A stretch of 64,000 nucleotides of DNA from assembly GCA_000761475.1 (NCBI GenBank), contig JQNW01000007.1:248001-312000 (forward strand). Reading direction: 5' to 3'. The DNA comes from Chromohalobacter israelensis (GTDB taxonomy: Bacteria > Pseudomonadota > Gammaproteobacteria > Pseudomonadales > Halomonadaceae). Position 1 is the first letter of the stretch, and the number at the start of each line of letters is the position of its first letter. Of the stretch, positions 1-8,795 are shown piece by piece. The notes under the pieces were generated by a model. It had not been told where the DNA came from. It searched no databases and saw only the letters and a program-made list of their open reading frames with translations. Position numbers and translations under genes: made by a program.

Positions 1-324
1 CAGCGTGGTCGCGTCCGGCACGCTCTCGATGGTCAAGTCGACACCCACGAAGTCGCGCATCGCCTGGCTATCGTAGATAGCATCTTCAAGTGCCTCGTCG
101 GCGAGCGCATACCACTGCTGCAGGAAGTAGATCCGCAGCATGCGCTCCAGGCCGATGGGCGGACGGCCGCGCTTGCCCGTTGCGTTCGGGAAGTAAGACG
201 GCGACAGCGCGTCGATGAGCCGTTGCCAAGGCACCAGCGCCTCCATCTGGGTCAGGAACCGCTCGCGGCGGGTCACCTTTTTCTTGTTCTGGTATTCGGC
301 TTGGGCGAACGAGATCTGCTTCAT
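1..324 (-). CDS. IS5-family transposase, N-terminal part (runs off the window edge)
   Basis: The reading frame starts at ATG 324 on the minus strand and is still open at base 1. Its first residues (MKQISFAQAEYQNKKKVTRR) and the following W-Q-R-L / RGRPPIGLERMLRIYFLQQW / ADEALEDAIYDS blocks are the N-terminal domain of IS5-group DDE transposases. About 108 codons are visible; the catalytic half lies outside the window. The element's outer end probably falls within 360-430, because the LysR gene finishes at 448, but I could not fix the terminal repeat. It differs from the two complete IS427-type IS5 elements further on. Confidence 0.85.
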   Translation of the reverse strand, partial: MKQISFAQAEYQNKKKVTRRERFLTQMEALVPWQRLIDALSPSYFPNATGKRGRPPIGLERMLRIYFLQQWYALADEALEDAIYDSQAMRDFVGVDLTIESVPDATTL

Positions 325-447
325 CGGGTAGCTCGGTCAGGTGGTGACAGGGTAGCCAGATTCTACCCCGCCGATGGCGATCAGGCAGCTGCGGCGGGAT
401 TTATGCAGCGTTTCCCTAGGGCTCCTCTCCGGTTCCCCTGTCTGTAT

Positions 448-1332
448 TCAACGAGGTTTTCGCGACGCATCGGCTCGGTCGCGTTGGACTTCGTCATGCA
501 GCCATCGACGAAAATGTGGAAAGCAGGAATGCATAGGGCGGTGCCGCGAACGAACCAGGTAGTGGCGCTTCGGCATTCTGATCCATTGACTGGCGAGCGT
601 GACCAGGTCGCCTCGCTCCAGCCAGGGAGCTACGTGTGTGTAACGTCCGAGCACCACTCCCATGCTGTTGACCGCCGCTTCCGTCAGCGAGCTGGTATCG
701 TGTAGCTCTATGCTTGATCGCATAGCCTCGCCCATTACCTCGTCTCCAAACCAACTCGACCAGAGATCGTCAGGGTCGGGGAGACGAGGCCAACGTGCCG
801 GATCTTGAGCATTCAAGCCCATTTGTGCGACCACATCTGGGCTGGCTACGGGGATTATCCACTCGTCAAAGAGCGGTTCCACCTCGATATCCGGCCAGTC
901 TCCCCGCCCAAATCTCAGTGCGGCCGTGACATGCCCATGAGCGAGATCGCTTAGCTGACTGCTGGTCTCGATGCGAATGCGTGCGTCGGGACAGCGCAGC
1001 TGGAACCGTTTGAGGCGCGGCATCAGCCAGCTGGAAGCAAACCAGGGCATGACACTCACGGTAAGTGGCCCTTCTTGCTCCTTCTCTGGGCGCAACGCCA
1101 TTTCGATGGCCTCGATCGGATCAGAGATACGGTCCTTGAATCGCTGCCCTTCACTCGTCAGCGCCATGCCATGGGGTGTTCTGCGCAACAGCTTGACCCC
1201 CAGGCGCTGCTCCAACTGGCGAAGGCGGTGGCTCACGGCACTAGGGGTTACGTGCAGCTCTTCCGCTGCCAGCGTCAGGCTGCCCGTCCTGGCGACAGCC
1301 AAAAAGCTCTGTAAGTGCACGATTTCTTTCAT
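448..1332 (-). CDS. LysR-family transcriptional regulator (GcvA-like)
   Basis: A DNA-binding regulator with an N-terminal winged helix-turn-helix (FLAVARTGSLTLAAEELHVT followed by SAVSHRLRQLEQRLG) and a C-terminal substrate-binding domain (LTVSVMPWFASSWLMPRLKRF, WPDIEVEPLFDEW), as in the GcvA branch of LysR. I place the start at ATG 1332 because the HTH then begins about five residues in. An in-frame ATG at 1380 would add 16 residues with no LysR homology. It is divergent from the broken Rieske oxygenase gene starting at 1461, the usual arrangement of a LysR regulator and its target. Its 3' end lies just beside the IS5 fragment, so the last residues may be slightly altered. Confidence 0.85.
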   Translation of the reverse strand: MKEIVHLQSFLAVARTGSLTLAAEELHVTPSAVSHRLRQLEQRLGVKLLRRTPHGMALTSEGQRFKDRISDPIEAIEMALRPEKEQEGPLTVSVMPWFASSWLMPRLKRFQLRCPDARIRIETSSQLSDLAHGHVTAALRFGRGDWPDIEVEPLFDEWIIPVASPDVVAQMGLNAQDPARWPRLPDPDDLWSSWFGDEVMGEAMRSSIELHDTSSLTEAAVNSMGVVLGRYTHVAPWLERGDLVTLASQWIRMPKRHYLVRSRHRPMHSCFPHFRRWLHDEVQRDRADASRKPR

Positions 1333-1460
1333 GTTTTGAGCCTGGTTCAAAGCTGATTGAAAAACTCTCGGTTGTTCCATAAGGGTACGTTTGTATATTT
1401 ATAGGTGCCACTTAAGAAATTTCTGTATTTCCGTTATTGTGCGCTTATGGGACGGTTGTT

Positions 1461-1656
1461 ATGAGTGAAATATTTTCAAGTTACGATGTGGGAGAGTCGT
1501 TCTTTCCTGATGCTTATGCTTCTGAAAGGTGGTGTGAAAGAGAGAAGGCTCGTTTGTTCAAGGAAAAATGGCTCATGGTGGGTAGAGAAGAGGATGTCCG
1601 TAATGACGGCGATTTTTTCTGCCTCGATATTTTGGGAGAAAGCATTTTTATAGCTA
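1461..1656 (+). pseudogene. Rieske aromatic-ring-hydroxylating oxygenase, N-terminal fragment
   Basis: This is the first 65 codons of the oxygenase alpha subunit: MSEIFSSYDVGESFFPDAYA, then FKEKWLMVGREEDV and GDFFCLDILGESIFIA, the strand that precedes the Rieske cluster. The frame is cut at about 1656 by the left end of an IS1380 element. The rest of the protein resumes at about 4407, on the far side of the insertion block. Roughly 10-15 residues between the two parts are missing. The segment is visibly AT-richer than most of the window, which suggests separate acquisition. No good ribosome-binding site precedes ATG 1461; ATG 1437 is an alternative start. Confidence 0.8.
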
Positions 1657-2766
1657 CCTGAATCCGTGAGACCGGCCCCCAGGAATGCTTCTAACCTACT
1701 GAACTGCATGGCAATATAGCGAATATCGCCATTCACCCAGATAGTGCCATGCCCAACGTCAAGTTCCGCGCCAGTCGCCGCACCCTCACCAGCCACGCCG
1801 GGCTGTCCATCATCGGGCAATGCTTCGAGATCGCTGGCGTCGACAGCATCGACAGCCGCTTCCCCACCACGCTGGGCATGCGCACCAGTGACGTGATCAA
1901 GAGCTACCTGGGCCTGCTGTGTCTGGGCATGAGCGACTATGACGCTGTCGAGAACTTCCGCCGCGACAAGCCCTTCCAACAACTGCTGACCCTGCAGAAG
2001 GTGCCGAGCGCGGCGACGCTGCGACAGCGGCTGGAGAAACTTGCCGCCAACGACCTGCAGGCGCGCACCGCCACCTGGTCCACGACCCTGCTGTCACTGA
2101 TCGAAGCACCGATCACCGCCGAGACGACGCACGTCTGCCTGGACATCGACACCTTCGTCATGGACAACAGCAACTCGAAGAAGGAAGGCGTCTCGCGGAC
2201 CTACCAGAAGGTCGATGGCTACACCCCGATCGCCGCCTATCTGGGCAACGAAGGGTGGTGCCTGGGTCTGGAACTGCGGCCTGGCAAGCAGCACACCATG
2301 AAGGAGAGCAACGCCTTCCTGGAGCGGGTACTGCCTCGCGCCCAAGGCCTGACCAAGCAACCGATCCTGTTACGCGAGGACAGCGGCTTCGACAGCCAGG
2401 CGCACCTGGCGCTTCTCGAACAGCAACGCCAGGTCTTTGCCGACGAGGGGCGCCGGCTCGACTATGTCGTCAAATGGAACCCGCGCGGCTCGGCCACGGC
2501 GGATCAGGATACCTGGTTGGCTGTGGCGGCGGACTACTGGGAAGAGCTGCGTCCTGGCAAGCGCCAGGCGCTGTGGCCGCAGACCGTCTCGATCCACGAC
2601 GACAACAAGACCGAATACGTCGTCCAACGCGTGATGCGCCTGGTAGAGCGCACCGCCGATCGCGATGGCCAGTTGCTGCTCGAACCGGACTATGAGTTGG
2701 AAGGCTGGTGGACCAGCCTGGACGAGGCGCGGGAGGCGGTGATCAAGTCGGCCTGGAGCGGGCGTG
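1657..2766 (+). mobile_element. IS1380-family element, 3'-truncated
   Basis: The left end appears to start CCTGAATCCGTGAGACC at 1657, directly after Rieske codons. The transposase frame follows at 1749. Recognisable IS1380 sequence stops at about 2750-2766 and no matching right terminal repeat was seen, so the right third of the element is gone. The deletion must have occurred with or before the neighbouring IS30 insertion at 3304. Confidence 0.75.
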
Positions 2767-2987
2767 TTGTCTTTTTTGAGAAGATAGTCACCGTATGCTC
2801 TTTCGATACCAGTGATCGGAGCACGCCGGCGAGATGGTTTCCAGAACTATCTTTGGTCAGCATGGAGCACCTGCCATTTATTAAAATATTGCATCAGGAA
2901 GTTTTGCTGGGATGCAAGACGCACTCCCTGATGATTGGGTTTAGATTAATCTTATCTTTTTGTCTAATCAAAATTAACCTTTATTAA
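1749..2987 (+). pseudogene. IS1380-family transposase, C-terminally truncated
   Basis: Starts MPNVKFRASRRTLTSHAGLS and carries IS1380 blocks: VCLDIDTFVMDNSNSKK (first catalytic Asp region), LLREDSGFDSQAHLALLEQQ (second Asp region) and DYVVKWNPRG. Homology ends near EGWWTSLDEAREAVIK, about residue 335. The following roughly 78 residues up to the stop at 2987 read through unrelated DNA. The expected C-terminal region with the third catalytic acidic residue is absent, so the protein should be inactive. Confidence 0.85.
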
Positions 2988-3303
2988 TTGTTTTCGTTCC
3001 TCATGACCCTGCTGCATGGAAGCACCCAGGTCGACACTCTCCTTGTGCGCTGGCTTTTGGGCCGTAGGGACATGAGAAGGCTAGATACTGGCCGCCGATC
3101 CTGCCAGATGTTGCCCTTCAAGAGTCGTTATATCATATATGATTCAGATGGCTAGTGGTGTGCATGACTTTTCTTCACAAGGGCTGGGCGGGCGGCAGTC
3201 ATCATCATTTGTCGGACATTCGCAGATGCCATTGCCGCAGGGCAGGTGCCGCTACGGGCTTGCTATCTCGCCTTGGGCTGGCTAACTCAGATAACAATAT
3301 AAG
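2767..3303. other. Unassigned sequence between two IS elements
   Basis: About 540 bases separating the truncated IS1380 from the IS30 element. The left part (2870-3000) is AT-rich with no convincing frame. The right part (about 3170-3300) is richer in GC and one frame reads like protein (TFADAIAAGQVPLRACYLAL), but no start, stop or family could be assigned. It does not resemble the missing part of the Rieske gene, so it is probably DNA carried in or left behind by a rearrangement. Confidence 0.4.
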
Positions 3304-4406
3304 TGGCGGTCTCAAGCTCCAAGCGCAACACTATTATTGAAGGGTTTGTGGCCCCGCGACTGATTTCTTAAGCACGTCTGCGTAGACCTCTAGTGGCGTG
3401 CGCCAATCGAGCGTTTTGCGGGGCCGGGTATTCATCGAATCGGCGATAGCATCGAGCTCTTCCTGGCTGTAGATAGAAAGGTCCGTCCCTTTCGGCAAAT
3501 ACTGACGAAGCAGGCCATTGGTGTTTTCGTTGGAGCCTCGCTGCCAGGGGCTATGCGGATCGGCAAAGTAGATCGCCGTGCCGGTCTTCTGGGTAATCTC
3601 GGCATGGTGCGCCATTTCCTTGCCCTGATCGTAGGTCATGGATAATCGCAGCTCACGTGGCACCTCGTTGAGCTTGTCACTGAAGCCGATGGAGGCCGCT
3701 GTTGCCGTGGTGCCGTCCATCTTCGCCAGGATCACCAAGCGAGTGGTGCGCTCCACCAGGGTGCCGACGGCTGACTGGTTGCCAGCCCCCATGATCAAGT
3801 CACCCTCCCAGTGCCCCGGGATGAGACGATCCTCGATCTCGGGCGGGCGCAGATGGATGCTGACCAGGTCCGGCAATTGGCCACGTCGATCCTTGCCACG
3901 ACTCCGAGGCCGGCGTTTACCGTTACCCTGACGCAGACAGGCAATGAGTTCTTTCTTGAGCGTGCCGCGTGGCATCACGTAAAGCGCATTGTAGATGGCT
4001 TCATGCGATACCCGACGGCTGGAATTATCGGGAAACATATCCCTCAGTGTGCGGGCTATCTGCTCAGGTGACCAGTACTTGCGGAGCAGATACACCACCA
4101 GTTCGAACAGCTCCCCACCGGGATGCAGCTTGGGCTGGCGACGTGATCGATGACGTGCCAATCGAGCTCGCTGCCCGGCTAGACTGGCGTCGTAGCGCTG
4201 ATTGGGCCTGATGGCATGCCGAGCCAGTTCCCGGGATACCGTACTGGGCGCTCGACCGATATGTCGGGCAATAGCGCGGATTGAATGGCTTGCCTGCATC
4301 AGCATGATGGCAGCTCGGTCTTCAGGGGCGAGATGGTGGTAGTAATGTGACATGGCAATACGATACCTGATGGCTCAGGTGTTGCACTTGGTCATTGAGA
4401 CCGCCA
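3304..4406 (-). mobile_element. IS30-family element with terminal inverted repeats
   Basis: The left end reads TGGCGGTCTCAAGCTCCAAG. The reverse complement of the right end reads TGGCGGTCTCAATGACCAAG. Both continue with a shared GCAACAC, giving an inverted repeat of about 27 bp with few mismatches. One full-length transposase lies between them. The flanking bases differ (AAG on the left, GTT on the right), so no target duplication is visible, which fits a deletion next to the element after insertion. Confidence 0.8.
3334..4353 (-). CDS. IS30-family transposase
   Basis: A 339-residue transposase, the normal IS30 length. The N-terminal HTH reads HSIRAIARHIGRAPSTVSRE. The catalytic core shows the DDE residues in GHWEGDLIMGAGNQSAVGTL, MTYDQGKEMAHH and QRGSNENTNGLLRQYLPKGT, and the C-terminal block RPRKTLDWRTPLEVY is intact. 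It is likely functional. It lies antisense within the disrupted Rieske oxygenase gene. Confidence 0.92.
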   Translation of the reverse strand: MSHYYHHLAPEDRAAIMLMQASHSIRAIARHIGRAPSTVSRELARHAIRPNQRYDASLAGQRARLARHRSRRQPKLHPGGELFELVVYLLRKYWSPEQIARTLRDMFPDNSSRRVSHEAIYNALYVMPRGTLKKELIACLRQGNGKRRPRSRGKDRRGQLPDLVSIHLRPPEIEDRLIPGHWEGDLIMGAGNQSAVGTLVERTTRLVILAKMDGTTATAASIGFSDKLNEVPRELRLSMTYDQGKEMAHHAEITQKTGTAIYFADPHSPWQRGSNENTNGLLRQYLPKGTDLSIYSQEELDAIADSMNTRPRKTLDWRTPLEVYADVLKKSVAGPQTLQ

Positions 4407-5287
4407 GTTCTTTTTATAATGTCTGCCCACATAGAGGAATGAAGCTTAGAGAAGGTCAGGGCAACAGTGCCAGAGTCGTTTGCCCATTTCATGGATGGGT
4501 TTTTTCCAACGACGGGGAAATTTTCTCGCATCCCGGCGTTAGGGATGGTGAGGAGGGTTTTGATAACTGTCTGCATGGTTTGAAGAAAGTCCACTGTGAA
4601 GTTGCTGGAGGCTTCGTATGGGTTAATTTTTCGAAATTCCCTGCTCCTTTGAGAGATCAGATTGGTAGCCTTGAAGAGGATGTCTTGACACCTTTTGATA
4701 CTGGTGGGCTGACTTGCTATAAGAAGAAAGAATCATTTCTTCAAGCCAATTGGAAGCTTTATTTGGAAGTGGGTATGGAGAATTTGCATATCCCATTTGT
4801 ACATAGGGCATCGATAGGTAAACAGGCCCTTTCTCGCGTGAAGACTTCAGGAGAGTGGCAGTGCCTGGAAATGGAAGGTGCCGGAACAGCTTCTCTGCCG
4901 AGGCATCTAAGGGGTGAGCTAACGAATATCGAGTCGCTTGACCGTAAGGTGACAAGGTTTTGCCTTGTTTACCCCAACTTATTCATCGTCGCGACCATTG
5001 ATTCAGTATGGTGGGCACAAACGTGGCCCGTATCGCCCGAAAAGTGCGTCGTGAAATTCGGGTTTTGTGTACCTAAGATCTCTTTTGAACGTGATGATTT
5101 TGAAGACATCATAAAGCCCTATGAGCGCCACTGGTCTCAGGTGATAAGCGAAGACGAAGCCATCATTCAAAGGCATCAGAAAGGTCTCAAGCAAGCCAGT
5201 TCGGTTTTCTATACCCGCTATGAAAAAGAAGTGGAGAAATTTCATGGCTGGTTGAAAAGCGCCTTTGTCGAGCCCCAGTCGATATAG
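4407..5287 (+). pseudogene. Rieske aromatic-ring-hydroxylating oxygenase alpha subunit, C-terminal fragment
   Basis: This carries the Rieske [2Fe-2S] motif (FYNVCPHRGMKLREG, then VVCPFHGWVF), that is C-x-H followed by C-x-x-H. It also holds the catalytic domain with the mononuclear-iron site (GMENLHIPFVH, pattern E/D-x-x-H-x4-H). About 290 residues run uninterrupted to TAG 5287. The N-terminal 65 codons sit at 1461-1656, so IS insertions have split the gene and it should be non-functional. The substrate cannot be told from sequence. The EamA exporter 7 bases downstream may have been co-transcribed with it. Confidence 0.85.
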
Positions 5288-5294
5288 AGAATCT

Positions 5295-6161
5295 ATGCAG
5301 AAAACTAAACGGGTTTATACGTTTCTGGCAGTAGCGGTGCTGGCCATATCGACGACAGCGCCGCTGGTTAAGCTGGCCGATGCCACCGCGCCAGTGATTG
5401 CCTGTTACCGGATGCTTTTCGCGACTTTCCTGGTGGCGTCTCTGGTTCTGTCCGGCCGAGACTCCTTGCTGAAAATAGATGGTAAGCGATTGGCCTATTG
5501 CGCGGTGGCTGGCTTTCTTTTGGGGCTGCATTTCATTACTTGGTTTTCCTCTCTAGATTATACGTCGGTGGCTAGCTCGGTGACCCTTGCCACCATGCAG
5601 CCTCTTTTTGCCTTCATCATTGGATACTTTCTCTACCACGAACGCCTGAACCGTGGCGCCGCGCTGGGCGCGATGGTATCGGTACTGGGAGGCATCATTA
5701 TCGGTTGGGGCGACTACCGGGTGTCGGGGATTGCATTATGGGGGAATTTGCTTGCTCTTTCTGCAGCGTTTCTTGCCACTGTCTATTTTTTCGTGGGTCA
5801 GCATGCGCTGAAAAGTGTCAGCCTCAATGTCTATACTTTCTATTGTTACGGCTTTGCCGCCATTGCCATTGCCTTGTACTGTTTGGTGACGGGGAATACC
5901 CTTTCAGCCGTCAATCGAGATGACCTGCTCATCTTCTTTCTGCTCGCGCTGTTGCCGACCTTGCTCGGGCATTCCGTGCTCAATTATTGCACTCGGTTTA
6001 TCAGCGTCTCCCTGGTCTCCATGGCGATGCTCTGCGAACCGGTTGGGGCTTCGGTACTGGCGTGGCTGTTGCTGGGCACATTGCCGACGGTGACTCAGCT
6101 TGTCGGTGGGGCGTTGACGGTTCTCGGAGTTCTGTACTTTCTCCGCAAACGCAGTAACTGA
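5295..6161 (+). CDS. EamA/DMT-family membrane transporter
   Basis: A 288-residue inner-membrane protein with about ten hydrophobic segments and the duplicated EamA architecture. The first repeat contains AVLAISTTAPLVKLADATAP and CYRMLFATFLVASL. The second includes NLLALSAAFLATVYFFVGQH and ends at VGGALTVLGVLYFLRKR. Members usually export metabolites or amino acids; the substrate here is unknown. I chose ATG 5295, preceded by a modest AGAGA, over an in-frame start 10 codons upstream that overlaps the Rieske fragment. The location right after the oxygenase suggests a former shared operon. Confidence 0.88.
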   Translation: MQKTKRVYTFLAVAVLAISTTAPLVKLADATAPVIACYRMLFATFLVASLVLSGRDSLLKIDGKRLAYCAVAGFLLGLHFITWFSSLDYTSVASSVTLATMQPLFAFIIGYFLYHERLNRGAALGAMVSVLGGIIIGWGDYRVSGIALWGNLLALSAAFLATVYFFVGQHALKSVSLNVYTFYCYGFAAIAIALYCLVTGNTLSAVNRDDLLIFFLLALLPTLLGHSVLNYCTRFISVSLVSMAMLCEPVGASVLAWLLLGTLPTVTQLVGGALTVLGVLYFLRKRSN

Positions 6162-6306
6162 AATGCATGGCTTTGCTTAAGCGTGTTCAGCGGATCTAGG
6201 TTGATCGGTTTCCATCGTATGCAGCGATCATGACCGACTATCTTGAATCCTATAGGCAGCACCGAACGCCGCCCGATCGGCGGCGTTCAGTACCACGGGG
6301 GCGAGT

Positions 6307-6920
6307 TCACGAATCGGGGCAGGCCATGCCACGTGCATGAGGGCGCTTCCATAGCCACGCCTGCACGCCCATGCCTGATAGCGCCACGAGCCCGGCGACA
6401 ATGGAGAGCGTGTCGACAGGCATCTGCAGCGCCAGGGCGAACCCACCGAGCGAGGCGCCAAGGGCGCTGCCGAGATAGAGCGCGGATTCGCTCAAGGCCA
6501 CCGCGAGATTGCCGTCGCCCTGTGGTTCGCGAGCTTTCATCAATCGTTGTTCTGGGGCACCTGCAGTGCCCTGCCCACTGCACCCCAGAGTGCGATGGGG
6601 ATCAGTGCCAGCCAGGGGCTGATGCCGAGTAGCAGTGGCAGGGCGATCAGCGCGGTACCCAGCAGCAGCATGATGGCGAAGGTGAGTCTGGGGCCCGAGA
6701 AGCGGTCGATCAGGCCCACCACCCCGATCAAGGCAATCAACCACATGGCAGCTTGCCAGCCCCAACGCTCTGCCAGCAGCAGACCGAGTGGCACGCCGAG
6801 CACGGTGCCGCTCGCCACACCACCCATGATGATCGAGATCGTCTTGCCGCGTGCCTCCGTCGGTGCCACGCCAACGGCCGAGTGGGCTGGTGAGCGTTTC
6901 TCCAATTTGCGACCTCCCAA
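6307..6920 (-). pseudogene. MFS transporter (DHA1-like), degraded remnant
   Basis: One frame (6540-6920) gives APTEARGKTISIIMGGVASG and VLGVPLGLLLAERWGWQAAM, typical of transmembrane segments 4-5 of arabinose/drug exporters. It then jumps (GLIDRFSGPRLTFAIM) as if the central loop were deleted, and ends at a stop near QVPQNND. The remaining C-terminal segments (NLAVALSESALYLGSALGAS, SLGGFALALQMPVDTLSIVA) continue in another frame down to 6307. The first 120 or so residues are missing. The combination of N-terminal loss, internal deletion and a frameshift marks a dead gene. Confidence 0.75.
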
Positions 6921-7319
6921 ATCTGTAGGTTAAGTCCTATTGCAAAATGTTACTGAGCAAGGCTAAGTTGGGTTAAACCCTAGGGTTAGTGGCCGATTGG
7001 AAGTACCAGGAGAACAACGCGTAGCGAGTCGCTGGGACAGGATGACATCCCCGGGCGGTAGTGCGGCTGGGTAAGGTAAAAGTCCGCTTTCGACCCGAAG
7101 CTGACATACCGGCAAAGGCAGCATGTGCGTTCATCCGTATTATGCCGCCCGCACAATAATCTGTGTTATACAACCGAGCTGCAATTAACTTGCATTAAAT
7201 CCATTAAGTTAAGGGAAAGGAGGTTTGCGGTATAAAATTATTGAACGCGCACGTTCGCTCAAGTCAATAAGCGAGTGCGCTATCTAATACCTTTTAAATT
7301 CCACTACAACGGGGTTTTT
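6921..7319. other. Intergenic region without a supported gene
   Basis: About 400 bases. Around 7080-7110 there is AAGTCCGCTTTCGACCCGAA, similar in style to intergenic repeats that generate spurious GRKRTF-like short ORFs in proteobacteria. The rest is AT-rich and could hold the promoter of the truncated gene at 7320. No RNA gene or terminator was recognised. Confidence 0.3.
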
Positions 7320-7578
7320 ATGAATATCGAGAAATTAGCACCAAAGCTTAAGCCATGGATGCAGGTAGATACTTGGCACACCTCTCATCCAAAGGACTCT
7401 GAGCGCTTCCATCTAGCTCTCAACTCCGCATTTTCTGAGCTTGGTAGTTCAATAAGCTATGACGATTTCAAAGAAGCAATGGAGTACCTTTCAGAGGAGC
7501 TTTCATCAGCAAAGCTTGAGGCCGAGTATCTGACTCAAGCAATTGAGGGGTATGCCTCAAGAGCAGAAACCATTTCTA
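7320..7578 (+). pseudogene. Small hypothetical protein, 3' end cut off by IS5
   Basis: An AT-rich frame starting MNIEKLAPKLKPWMQVDTWH, then HPKDSERFHLALNSAFSELG and YDDFKEAMEYLSEEL. It is soluble, acidic and probably helical. I do not recognise the family. After codon 86 the frame runs into the end of an IS5 element and acquires unrelated residues. The sequence on the other side of the IS belongs to a different gene on the opposite strand, so the 3' part is lost from the window rather than simply separated. Confidence 0.5.
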
Positions 7579-7986
7579 CGTTTTGTCTGAAAAGTTGGCC
7601 CGCATGCAGCGCTCGATGCAGGCCAGCGTGACCATGGCCCGGTAGCTACTGGCCAACTTGTCATAACGCGTACAGAGACGACGTTTTTCCTTCAGCCAAC
7701 TGAACAGACGCTCCACGACATTGCGCTGACGATACTTCGGCCGGTCGAACTGATGAGGCAGGCCGCGTCGTGGACGACGGTGCATGTTGCGTCGGGCGAT
7801 GATCGGCCGCATGCCATAACGGGTGCAGTAGCGACGCAGCGGATCACTGTCATAGCCCTTGTCAGCAACCACGTACTGACAGCGCTTGCGAGGGCGTCCC
7901 CGATCACCGGGCAGATGAACCCGCTCCAGCAGTTCGATGAAATGACACGAATCGGCACGATGCCCGGCTGACAGTGTGAAACTCAA
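7576..7986 (-). CDS. IS5 transposase, catalytic part (OrfB)
   Basis: This is the C-terminal half of the transposase: VVADKGYDSDPLRRYCTRYG (second catalytic Asp), MRPIIARRNMHRRPRRG and NVVERLFSWLKEKRRLCTRY, the Y-(2)-R-(3)-E-like region of IS5. The frame is open upstream to about 8085 and should be joined to OrfA by a -1 frameshift at an A5-G5 run near 8078-8087. The last codon inside the IS is ACG. The stop TAG at 7578-7576 is made of the duplicated TA plus one host base. Confidence 0.9.
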   Translation of the reverse strand: MSFTLSAGHRADSCHFIELLERVHLPGDRGRPRKRCQYVVADKGYDSDPLRRYCTRYGMRPIIARRNMHRRPRRGLPHQFDRPKYRQRNVVERLFSWLKEKRRLCTRYDKLASSYRAMVTLACIERCMRANFSDKT

Positions 7987-8489
7987 GGGAAAGCCTCGGG
8001 CATCGCACAGCAGGTGCAGCTTGGTTGTCAGCCCGCCACGACTGCGGCCCAGCGCATGGTCTACCGGTTCTTCTGGGCCCCCTTTTTACCGGCACCGCCA
8101 GCGGATCGGGTCGCTCGTATGGACGTTGAATCAGCCATCCAGGTGTCAAGATCCATGAGCCCGTCCTGACGCAGGCGAAGATGCAACCGGGTCAGTATCC
8201 GGTCGAAGGTGCCATCGTCACGCCACTGGCGGAAACGCTGGTAGACGGTCTTCCAGGGCCCGTAGCGCTCCGGAAGATCCCGCCATTTGGCGCCGGAGCA
8301 GAGGATCCAGAAGATACCATTGAGCATCTGGCGATCGTCTCGCCGTGGACGCCCCATGACCTGGGGCGGGGAAACGATATCCTTGATCATGTGCCAGCGA
8401 TCGTCGGAAAGTTCGTAACGTCCTGCCATACACGCCTCCCAGGTAATGACGGGATATAGCGTAGCAATCAGGACTTTTCAGACAAAACG
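7579..8489 (-). mobile_element. IS5-family (IS427-type) element, copy 1
   Basis: A 911-bp element with ends CGTTTTGTCTGAAAAGT and ACTTTTCAGACAAAACG, flanked by a TA duplication (7577-7578 and 8490-8491) in a C-TA-G context, the YTAR target of IS427-type elements. It is apparently identical to copy 2 at 43800-44710. It holds two overlapping transposase frames. The left flank is a truncated plus-strand gene and the right flank a truncated minus-strand gene. Confidence 0.92.
8061..8429 (-). CDS. IS5 transposase, N-terminal part (OrfA)
   Basis: A 122-residue frame starting MAGRYELSDDRWHMIKDIVS and containing NGIFWILCSGAKWRDLPERY, WKTVYQRFRQWRDDGTFDRI and LDTWMADSTSIRA with the first catalytic Asp. 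It ends GGAGKKGAQKNR. At AAAAAGGGGG in the GKKG codons, a shift to the -1 frame gives GKKGGPEEPVDHALGRSRGG, which continues directly into OrfB. This is the usual way IS427-type elements make the fused transposase. Confidence 0.9.
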   Translation of the reverse strand: MAGRYELSDDRWHMIKDIVSPPQVMGRPRRDDRQMLNGIFWILCSGAKWRDLPERYGPWKTVYQRFRQWRDDGTFDRILTRLHLRLRQDGLMDLDTWMADSTSIRATRSAGGAGKKGAQKNR

Positions 8490-8762
8490 TAGCCCCAAGG
8501 TCTTCAGTTTCGAGGTGACGGGCTCGACCTCGCCGTCATGCACGACCTTCAGCCGGCGGTTCGACAAGTCGAAGGACAGCGCCCGAATCTCCTCAAAGCC
8601 GTTCAGGGCTAGGCGAATCATTCGTTCTTCTGATGGACAGTCCATCTTCGGCACGGCATAAACACTGACCCATCTCCCTGGCGCCTCGGAGGAGGCCTGT
8701 ATATCGGTATCCGCTGCGGACGTTGCATCACCGCCACAGGCGCCACCACAGGATTTGCTCAT
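8490..8762 (-). pseudogene. Metal transporter with N-terminal HMA domain, truncated by IS5
   Basis: The protein starts MSKSCGGACGGDATSAADTD, a cysteine-rich leader, followed by a ferredoxin-like heavy-metal-associated fold (VYAVPKMDCPSEERMIRLAL, FEEIRALSFDLSNRRLKVVH). About 90 codons remain before the IS5 end. This N-terminus resembles the metal-binding leader of cation-diffusion-facilitator-type transporters, but a P-type ATPase cannot be excluded. ATG 8762 has a GGAG 7-8 bases upstream. Its promoter is of the MerR type and the regulator gene is divergent. Confidence 0.65.
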
Positions 8763-8795
8763 GATACGACTCCACTTGAACAATGTTGTGGTACC

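Noticed and set aside
6973..7173. Minus-strand frame of 66 codons with a GRKRTF motif
   Set aside because: Short frames with this motif arise repeatedly from an intergenic repeat in proteobacteria; no RBS and no fold-like pattern here.
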